A DNA stretch of 64,000 nt from Ampelomyces quisqualis (Eukaryota > Ascomycota > Dothideomycetes > Pleosporales > Phaeosphaeriaceae): positions 2,480,001 to 2,544,000 of the forward strand of contig JAGTXZ010000014.1 in the NCBI GenBank assembly GCA_018398575.1, written 5' to 3'. The position numbers and the translations under genes are program-made. Positions 57,253 through 64,000 of this stretch are shown in pieces. Position 1 is the first letter of the stretch, and the number at the start of each line of letters is the position of its first letter. The notes below the pieces were generated by a model. That model worked only from the letters and a program-made list of their open reading frames with translations. It made no database searches and was not told the DNA's origin.

Positions 57253-58819
57253 ATGGATCGATTGATAGTGAGAATGGATGGTTGTTGCTTTCTACAAACA
57301 TGTTCCCTATCTATCACTTGGATGGACTCGCTCTTTCCCTGATTTCACGTCCCACTGCGCTTGTACAGTAGCCGTCTGGCGAAACAACACCTGCTACAAA
57401 TCGACTTGCTCTGGCCTGGAATGCCCTCGAGCCGGCTGTAGGAACCATACCGAGGCCGGTGTGGGGATAAGCTTGGCACAGGTATTCGCAGCCTTTACCC
57501 CACAGCCGCCAGCGTGCACTGTAAATGGACTAGGTGCATCGAAACCCAGTACGCCATACGCAATGCGCATGGTGTCCACGTTCCAGGCCTTGGCAACCAG
57601 CGGAGAGAGCGGCGGCAACAGATCTCACCGGACGAGACAGAGGCGACGTGTTTTCTTACCGGTCAACATGGTGAGTCATACGGCTGGACACGGAAACGAC
57701 GGCGGGCGCCCCAGGTAAACCATGGAACAGGCTGCACCATGGCCGCTTTGTCCGCGACGGCGTCGACTTGTTTTCTCTGCTTGTCTTTGTTGTCACGGTG
57801 CGCGACGGTTGTGTCTTATCATTGTCATTATTGGTGTGCTGCCAGGGTGCGCCGTTCAAAAGCATCTGGGGGCGGCAACCGCCGATGGCGTCATCGCTGG
57901 TAATGAGAGGCAGCCGCCGTCGGGCAGCGCTGCACACCTACACTGATACCGCGGTGGTGTCGCAGGTGAGGGTGAAGCCCCGGGTGACGGAAGGGCTGCA
58001 GGGGCGCGAACAGCGCACTCCTTCACGCGAGACGTCACACGCGCGCAGAGGCGATGCTCATGGCTGGGGGAGTGGCGGAGAGGCGCGGCAGCCCCTATCT
58101 TCTGGCAAAACTTTTCGCGCTAAAAGCAGCAACGCACGCGCTAGCCGTAACCGGCGGGCCAGCGCCGCACGGGCCAGCGCCGGCCGGCTCTATAAGTACT
58201 CCACCTTCCTCCCTCCTGCGAAACCTTTTTGGTCGCCTTGTCCCGCTCGCTGCACCACCCAACCTCGCCGCTCCACCCACGACGCCAGCTCGAAAACACT
58301 GCTTTTCCACTGCGCGCTCACTAATACTGCGACACGGGACAACTGTGTGCTGATTTCGCACACTTACACTCTCTCGGAAAACGAGGTGTGGTTTTCGCGA
58401 TTGGCACTAGCCTCTTCGCTTGCGCCAGCCTTGCGACCAGCCTCCACCATCGGTTGCATCTCACGATCCACCCCGCCAAAGGCTTGCTGGCTTCGCTTTT
58501 GGTCACCCACCACCTCCCACACTAACCTTCTGTCGCCCGCGACAGCTGCGATCCATCCGCGACTCTCTTGTCAGCGTTTGCGAGGGACACATTCGCTTGT
58601 TGCTCTCCTGCGTCCGGTACGGGCCTTGCTCTCCCAAACCACTCCACCCACCCCTTACGCGCGTCGACCGACCTCGCACCATCCGCGATCTCGTAGTCCG
58701 CCAACCTGGGCGTCGCTGCCACACAAGACCTCATTCTGACTTGCGCAGCTTGTCAAGACCTCACCGTCTTCACCTCTCGAGCTCACCACTCGGACTCATA
58801 TCCTTCCATAGCATCAATC
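57253..58819. other. intergenic and long 5' leader of the TBP gene, 1.6 kb
   Basis: GC-rich stretch with a TATA box at 58191 and about 600 bp of pyrimidine-rich sequence before the TBP start, best read as promoter plus long 5' untranslated region. A 323-codon ORF crosses it (57768-58739) but runs straight through the TATA box and has only low-complexity Arg/Ser/Pro sequence. Confidence 0.5.
58155..58197 (+). promoter_or_regulatory. TATA box with 13-bp direct repeats just upstream, TBP promoter
   Basis: TATAAG lies at 58191-58196. Directly upstream the 13-mer cgggccagcgccg occurs at 58155-58167 and again at 58170-58182. The start codon is 629 bp downstream of the TATA box. Confidence 0.5.
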
Positions 58820-59664
58820 ATGGATCCCAACTCCCTTAACTCTCATCCGTCCACCGCCGCCCAGGCCAAGACGGTAAGCTCTCGTGATGTTCACCCGCGG
58901 CCTCTCTGTTCTAACGCTCTCTCTTAGTTTGTGGCTCCGGGCTCCCTGTCGTTTCCCAACACTGGGGACCTGACTCCACCAACTTCTGAGAAGAATGCAC
59001 AACAGGATGCGAACGCGAACGGTGTTGCGACTCCTGCCGCTACCCCAGATACCCAGAATGGACAAGTGCCATCCGGCATCGTGCCCACTCTCCAGAACAT
59101 CGTGGCAACCGTCAACCTGTCCGCTCGCCTAGACCTCAAGACCATCGCTCTGCACGCACGAAACGCTGAGTACAACCCCAAGCGTTTCGCTGCTGTCATC
59201 ATGCGTATTCGTGAGCCCAAGACGACGGCCTTGGTCTTCGCTAGTGGAAAGATGGTTGTGACTGGTGCCAAGTCTGAAGATGACAGCCGCCTCGCTTCCC
59301 GCAAATATGCGCGGATCATCCAGAAGCTGGGGTTCAACGCCAAGTTCACCGTACGTTGCACTGGTATGATCATCCAGTGCTCTTGCTGACAGTATACTAG
59401 GACTTCAAGATTCAGAACATTGTTGGCTCCTGCGATATCAAGTTCCCCATTCGTTTGGAGGGTCTTGCTTCGCGCCATCACACTTTCTCGTCCTACGAGC
59501 CTGAACTCTTCCCTGGCCTCATCTACCGTATGATGAAGCCTAAGATTGTCCTGCTCATCTTCGTCAGTGGCAAGATCGTCCTCACCGGTGCCAAGGTCCG
59601 CGAGGAGATCTACCAGGCTTTCGAGCTCATCTACCCCGTCTTGTCCGATTTCCGCAAATCTTAA
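58820..59664 (+). CDS. SPT15: TATA-box-binding protein
   Basis: Three exons: 58820-58873, 58928-59350 and 59401-59664, introns 54 and 50 nt, 246 residues. The N-terminal ~68 residues are variable and Pro/Thr-rich. The two pseudo-symmetric saddle repeats follow: PTLQNIVATVNLSARLDLKT, then PKTTALVFASGKMVVTGAKS, and in the second repeat KIQNIVGSCDIKFPIRLEGL, then KPKIVLLIFVSGKIVLTGAK. It ends FELIYPVLSDFRKS. TBP binds the TATA box and is shared by TFIID, SAGA, SL1-type and TFIIIB complexes in the nucleus. All core elements are intact and of normal length. The presence of a TATA box in its own promoter allows autoregulation, which is inference. Confidence 0.97.
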
Positions 59665-60427
59665 GCGTCCTCAATCGACGCAGAGCTTCAAAGGACACGT
59701 TAGTCATCGCATCAACACAGTGCACATGCATGGCACGCACCTCAGCTCCTTCCTACCCTAGTCATTTTGCGGCATTGCATGGCGTCTTGGAAGGCGGTTT
59801 CTCTTTCATGCTTCTTACAAAATTCCCCAGTCTTCTACCCAACTAGACATCTGCAGAGAGGAGCAACAACCTCCGGTAATCTCTCGTCTGATGGAGTCTT
59901 TTCTACACTCTTCATCCACGGCTACGACAAGTTAGCGGGGTATGGTTACATGTGGGGACGACATTGAAGTTTCTTTCACAGCGCAGAACGCGAAGGCGTA
60001 TGGTTTGTGCAAGCGTAAAAGTTTGCACCGAGAGTTCTTATTGGCTGCCGTTCCTAATGAAGCCTGAGCTTCTTAGGATTTTGCTTTATAGCATTGTCGT
60101 GGATGCATCTGCCTCTTTTCCCATGAGCGGGATAGGTTAGGCAGTAATGTCATCATGATACGATAACATGCTCTTCCCTGCGCTGTGACTTCACGGGTCG
60201 TGATGCCCTGCCTCGCATACACACTGCTTCGCTGCCTCCCTGGACTTGTTCTCCGCCACGGTCACAATGTCCGACTCTCGTGCACATTGCTCGGTTATAC
60301 CGCGGCTGGTCGAGCATGGTAGCGGCCCCTTGCGTGCATTCTTCGGTAGAAATAGCCGCTCCGTAAGCCTGTGATGAACTTGCGAGTTTGCAGTGTTGAT
60401 CTTCATGTCTCCATCTCCTCGTGTTCT
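59665..60427. other. convergent intergenic, 763 bp
   Basis: 3' flanks of the TBP and DLT1 genes. Only short ORFs; no RNA gene or repeat seen. Confidence 0.5.
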
Positions 60428-61774
60428 TCAGCCCACATCCACCGCATAATGATACGGCAACTCGCCCTCACTGGGGTTTGGATGCAGTCGAATCACACTT
60501 TGCGCCGACCTGAGCGATGAGCTTGATGAGTTCGGCAGTATAGTTGACGGACTGCCATGTATCAGCACCGAGCCCGTTTCCGACTGCGATCGTAGCGAGG
60601 GTGTGCGCGGCATGTCGAAGAGGCTAGGACCACGTCGTGAGGGTGCAGTGCGGGCGGTTTGCGGGCTGGCCGTTACATCGTCATCGGTACTTTGCGTGTA
60701 GGTTGATGCGGGACGTTGGCGGTCATGGAGAGGGATGCGATAAGGGAGGTAAGATTGAGAAGAGGACGTGCTTGAAGTTTCGGAGTCCGTGGTGGGTGCC
60801 AAGCTGCGGTTGTCCGACGCTATACTCTGCGCGCGCGCTTCGTCGATAATGTCTTGATCGAGCTGTGTCATGCCGTTGAGTATATCTGCGAAAACGGCCA
60901 TGATGTCTCTGAATTGCTGCTCGCTTAGAGAGGCGGTGGAGAAGCGCGCGTGTTCGTATTGTGCGAGGAAAGATGCACCTAGGGAAGGTGGGTTGAGGAG
61001 ACCGAATTCTGCGAGGCGGGCGAGATAATTGCGTAGACCCATCCCTCTTGGTCGCTGAAGTAGGGTGACGATTTGCGCATCTGGTAGTGGTGGTGCGTTG
61101 TCAGGGTATTGTGGGTCGGTATCGTCAATTACTGGGTCGGGTGGTGCGAGAGACACAGCCTTGGCTTCAATGAGGTTGGGAAGTTCGTAGATGACGCCCC
61201 AGTACTGGAGGTTAGGTAAGTCGGGCGAGGATGGCGATGCCCAGCCTGGGTGCGAGACATGGCCCCATGGTGGATTCTTTGCGGATATGGTGAGAATTGT
61301 CGTCTCGATGCCATGATGTTCGACCTTCTTCTTCTTCGGCACTTTGCTCTTCTCCTTATCTTTCCTGGTTTCCCCGGTATTTTGGCGTGATAGATCTGGC
61401 ATGTCTTCTTCCTCTTCCTCCCTGCTCAGATCCCTGGGTCTACTCTCCCAAGCCACAATCGCACTCCTGCAAAGTTGCTTCGCTACCATGCGCCACACGC
61501 CCTTTCCGACTTCTCCCTCTTCTACAGGTATGTAGGGTTTGGGAATGGCGGCAAGCACCGTTCGATTCGTGTAGATGCGTGTCGAGTAGATTAGGATAAC
61601 GATCAAGAAGGTGAGGAAGTAGACGCCGCCGATGACGAACAGCTTCTGTAGCTCATCACTTTTTATCGATTGGTAGATGGTGTCCGCAGGTGTGATTGCA
61701 AGGATGAGGAGCAGCAGGAGAAGGAGGGTTGTGTAGGTCGTCGAGTACCAGATGCGGAAGAGGGGGATACGCAT
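60428..61774 (-). CDS. DLT1: Defect at low temperature protein 1 (Dlt1) homologue
   Basis: Single exon, 448 residues. Two transmembrane helices stand at the N-terminus: residues ~13-31 (TYTTLLLLLLLILAITPAD) and ~45-65 (LFVIGGVYFLTFLIVILIY). Conserved cytosolic text follows: TNRTVLAAIPKPYIPVEEGE, GKGVWRMVAKQLCRSAIVAW, and WGHVSHPGWASPSSPDLPNL with LQYWGVIYELPNLIEAKAV. The C-terminal third is Ser/Thr-rich and disordered. This order matches fungal Dlt1, a membrane protein needed for growth in the cold in yeast; its molecular role is not known. The length is greater than in yeast because of the tail. The start is the first ATG and opens directly into the first helix. Confidence 0.88.
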   Translation of the reverse strand: MRIPLFRIWYSTTYTTLLLLLLLILAITPADTIYQSIKSDELQKLFVIGGVYFLTFLIVILIYSTRIYTNRTVLAAIPKPYIPVEEGEVGKGVWRMVAKQLCRSAIVAWESRPRDLSREEEEEDMPDLSRQNTGETRKDKEKSKVPKKKKVEHHGIETTILTISAKNPPWGHVSHPGWASPSSPDLPNLQYWGVIYELPNLIEAKAVSLAPPDPVIDDTDPQYPDNAPPLPDAQIVTLLQRPRGMGLRNYLARLAEFGLLNPPSLGASFLAQYEHARFSTASLSEQQFRDIMAVFADILNGMTQLDQDIIDEARAQSIASDNRSLAPTTDSETSSTSSSQSYLPYRIPLHDRQRPASTYTQSTDDDVTASPQTARTAPSRRGPSLFDMPRTPSLRSQSETGSVLIHGSPSTILPNSSSSSLRSAQSVIRLHPNPSEGELPYHYAVDVG

Positions 61775-62324
61775 TGTTGCGGTGACGATGATAGTTACGT
61801 GGAAGCGCTAAGGGATGCATCGGAGGGATATATTAGAGATTAGAGCTACAGGGGAGCTTTACATGACTGCGGTAAAGTTGAAGAGGGGGGAGGAGTTTCG
61901 GGACAGACGCGAATCTGGGAATCGGGAAGGCGCCAAGACACCGACACATGCACGCTCCACTTCATCATCTGACTGAAGCGAGATTCGACTCCTTTCTCCA
62001 CTGCAAGCTGCATATTTTAACCCTATTTTTGAACACGTCAAGTCACATCAACATGTGAAGGCTTCGGTCATTGTATAGGAACGCTGATCTATTGATTACA
62101 CTATTGTACGCTCAACAGTGCTATATCGTTACGGCTCATTTGGCACATCGAGGTCAGTATGAGACCTAAAGGTAGGGAGACCTTTAGAATACATGTTAAA
62201 ACCCAGGTTTGAATGCATGAGTATACCATATCTCAAGGCACCAGCACTGCGGAATGTGTGAAGTTTAGCTGTCTTTCCTTTCTTGCATTCATCTCCCAGT
62301 CTAGCTGTCATCTTCCATATCATC
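61775..62324. other. intergenic, 550 bp
   Basis: DLT1 promoter and 3' flank of the RING gene. No feature beyond short ORFs. Confidence 0.5.
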
Positions 62325-62927
62325 CTATTCTTCCTCTGGGTAGTATTCTTCGACGTTTTCCTCATCTTCAACATCATTATTGTATTCCCCGTCCTCGATA
62401 TTATTGCCGCCCTCCGCATTCTCGTCGCTGTCCAAGAAATCGTCGCCGTCCAGATCGAAGTCGTCATCACGCGAGTCTGCGTCCTTCTTGCGTTGCAGAG
62501 CCACCTCTTGCTCGTGGTATCGACGCGCCGCATCGTGCTCCTCTCCCTTCTTGTGCACATATGCCATAATAGCGGCTATCACGCGAGGGGCTCCATACTC
62601 GGGGCCGAGGCGATGCATCACGAAGTTGACATCTTGCTGGGTAAACGGCTCGTTGTTTGGTTCGAAGAGAACGCGCTTGCACGTTGGACACGAGTTGCCA
62701 ACGCTGAGCCATGCGTTCAGACACTCTTTTCCGTGGATATGACCACATGCAGCGACGCGGACGGCAGTATGATAGCTGTGTGGGGTGTTTTGTGGACTGG
62801 TATGGGCATGGTAGACGGCGAGCGGCTTCAAGCAGATGATGCAGTCTTGTGAGATGTGCGATGGGGACAACTTGATTCGCTCCAGACCGAGGCTCACAAA
62901 AGAGTCCTTGTCGGCAAATACCGTCAT
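62325..62927 (-). CDS. RING-finger protein, putative E3 ubiquitin ligase
   Basis: Single exon, 200 residues. The RING domain spans about 29-84: C29-x2-C32 (DCIICLKPL), C61-G-H63-I-H65 (AACGHIHGKECL), C69, and C80-x2-C83 (CPTCKRVLF). The fifth metal ligand position is unusual, since the common GH-x-F-H spacing is replaced by GH-I-H-G, so H65 may take over or the site is variant. A middle helical segment follows. The last ~50 residues are strongly acidic (DDDFDLDGDDFLDSDE to the end). RING domains recruit E2 enzymes for ubiquitin transfer. No substrate domain is recognised; the acidic tail could hold partners or histones, which is speculation. Confidence 0.82.
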   Translation of the reverse strand: MTVFADKDSFVSLGLERIKLSPSHISQDCIICLKPLAVYHAHTSPQNTPHSYHTAVRVAACGHIHGKECLNAWLSVGNSCPTCKRVLFEPNNEPFTQQDVNFVMHRLGPEYGAPRVIAAIMAYVHKKGEEHDAARRYHEQEVALQRKKDADSRDDDFDLDGDDFLDSDENAEGGNNIEDGEYNNDVEDEENVEEYYPEEE

Positions 62928-63826
62928 GGTGCGTAGTCTGATTGCGGCGAGCGAGTTGTGCGGCGTTTCTGCTAGGGGGAAGCGGGTAGAGCGGTTGCAA
63001 GCAAAAAAGGTAAGAGTGATAGAACAAGATGAAATTGTCCTGCTGGACTGGCGGGTACCATGACTAAAAAGTTATAGTGTACATTTTCCAGGTGAATGAT
63101 GGGTCCGCGTTGCGACGGTCGCAACGCTAGTAGGTCCGCCCACTGTCGACGTTGGCGAAGATGCAGAGCGTTCATGTTCAAATGCCGGTCAGTTCGGAGA
63201 TCCTTCTACGCCTGGCTATCAGAATATTGTATGCAGTATTTGCAGCTAGCATACATGCTTCGAACCTGAAAAATGATGACTGCGTCGTTGCCAAATCGTG
63301 ATACTCATCCGTAGCTTCGATCAGCGAACTGCCGTTACAGCTTCAACCGTCTACTTTGCAAAGCACGCAAGTGTTTTTAACATCCTCGTCCAGAAGGTTG
63401 CAATCCTTGCCAAAAGTACTCACCGCAAATTCTGCAACCTATTCTGCATACCCACTTTTCAATCACCATGTCGCTCGAACATCGCCGACCTTCTCCATCC
63501 GGGACCTTCCATTTTCTGCTCGACATAGCCTGATCGTGGTGGAAGAGCTCATCAAGATTCACCTTTTCCGGTATGCAACCGGATCTGCACAGCCAGCTCA
63601 TTGAAAACATGTTCCCAGCTTGCAAACTGCTTCACAAATATGCATTGCTCGATCACCGTCTCTTTCAATGTTGCCCTGTGTCTTCGAGAAGTCCACCAGA
63701 TTTTGCTCGTCTTCAATGTGGATGCTCGGAATTATCAGGTTCTTACCCAAAAACAGCAAAAAAAAGCTTTCGTGCAGTCATTGTGCCCTCTGCGAGAGAG
63801 GACCCATGCATGGAGAGCATAAGAGC
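62928..63826. other. intergenic, 900 bp
   Basis: RING gene promoter at the left. The rest is AT-richer with short ORFs only. It ends at the Pol III terminator of the tRNA gene. Confidence 0.5.
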
Positions 63827-63831
63827 AAAAA
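63827..63831 (-). terminator. T5 RNA polymerase III terminator
   Basis: On the minus strand the tRNA is followed after a short spacer by TTTTT, the standard Pol III stop signal. Confidence 0.65.
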
Positions 63832-63837
63832 GAGATG

Positions 63838-64000
63838 GGGCCTGACCGGGATTCGACTGTACGAACGTTAGATACGCTCGTGTTGAACCTGATGAGTGCA
63901 CTTACACCCGGGGCCTCCTGCATATCGAGCGCGTCGTCGATGAAACGAAATCCCAAAGCAGGAATCATACCACTAGCTGTCGAGGGGTCAGTCACGGTCT
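63838..64000 (-). tRNA. tRNA-Pro(TGG), split by an anticodon intron and GT-AG inserts, 5' end outside window
   Basis: Read on the minus strand. From 63976 the D-arm remainder CTAGTGGTATGATT matches tRNA-Pro. The anticodon stem is CCTGC (63962-63958) with GCAGG (63921-63917), and the loop TTTGGG has anticodon TGG at 63955-63953. A 29-nt intron (63951-63923) follows position 37, the standard place for nuclear tRNA introns; yeast tRNA-Pro(UGG) also has one. The variable loop is AGGCC. The T stem CCGGG (63911-63907) pairs with CCCGG (63850-63846), and the loop TTCGAAT is complete only if 63905-63857 is removed. The 3' acceptor strand is TCAGGCC (63845-63839). The 5' acceptor strand and first D-arm bases are not present. 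The sequence before 63976 ends in CTGAC...GACAG, like the end of a second insert. Confidence 0.75.
63857..63905 (-). other. 49-nt spliceosomal-intron-like insert in the tRNA T loop
   Basis: On the minus strand this segment begins GTAAGTGCAC, has the branch-site-like TATCTAACG 13 nt from its end, and stops in GTACAG. Length, donor, branch site and acceptor are those of the protein-gene introns in this window (mostly 46-61 nt). It sits between the first and second T of the T loop and cuts the B box. Confidence 0.75.

Noticed and set aside
57768..58739. 323-codon plus-strand ORF before the TBP gene
   Set aside because: It crosses a good TATA box and repeats, consists of Arg/Ser/Pro-rich low complexity with no domain, and is explained by high GC content in a promoter and leader.
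63838..63920. A plus-strand tRNA at the right edge, or a minus-strand tRNA with the insert's CGAGCG hairpin as anticodon arm
   Set aside because: The plus strand has no pairing acceptor, and the hairpin loop TATCTAA lacks U33. The minus-strand tRNA-Pro reading explains stem, anticodon, variable loop, T arm and terminator.

Overview
The window is nuclear DNA of a filamentous ascomycete (Pezizomycotina). It has short GT-AG introns (46-61 nt in most genes) with CTAAC or CTGAC branch sites, a 2EXR-domain gene, a fungal STAND/NACHT gene, and orthologues of MRC1, RTF1, COQ7, DLT1, TBP and an Osh3-type oxysterol-binding protein. Pleosporales (Dothideomycetes) is my best guess, but that rests on general impression and not on a diagnostic marker. 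There is no operon structure. Genes lie on both strands with intergenic spaces of 0.1-1.6 kb, apart from two gene-poor blocks (19.5-22.6 kb and 45.0-50.1 kb).

Layout. 0-8.8 kb: a partial 2EXR gene, a lysine-rich nuclear-looking protein, an ING/PHD (Pho23-type) chromatin protein and a 5'-nucleotidase-family phosphoesterase. 9.0-12.7 kb: an unrecognised tandem family, consisting of one decayed copy, two intact coiled-coil paralogues that share an N-terminal WP-x-IT / YTG / LPPY-x-AY block, and a duplicated 3' tail. 13.1-19.5 kb: an orphan ORF, an intronless GH43 glycosidase, a membrane-anchored MOSC protein and a C2H2 zinc-finger protein. 19.5-22.6 kb: a gene-free block with ten copies of a 9-bp half-palindrome (TACTCCGTA). 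22.6-37.4 kb: MRC1, COQ7 and RTF1 (the last two divergent), an oxysterol-binding protein, a secreted GDSL/CE16-type esterase and a BTB protein. 37.8-45.0 kb: one very large NACHT-TPR STAND protein of about 2,300 residues. 45.0-50.1 kb: a gene desert. 50.1-62.9 kb: class II aldolase/adducin, histidine phosphatase, a GRAM/WBP2-like protein with an 11-nt first exon, peroxisomal thiolase, TBP, DLT1 and a RING protein.

The most unusual object is at the right edge, on the minus strand: a tRNA-Pro(TGG) gene with the expected anticodon-loop intron. In addition, its T-loop is split by a 49-nt segment that looks exactly like a spliceosomal intron (GTAAGT, CTAAC, ACAG), and removing it restores a perfect T arm. 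The D-arm side is preceded by what looks like the 3' end of a second such insert, which runs off the window. Together the two inserts would interrupt both the A and the B box of the internal Pol III promoter, yet a T5 Pol III terminator follows the gene.

Exon boundaries were placed by eye from splice signals and reading-frame continuity. Every multi-exon model closes in frame. No database search was possible.
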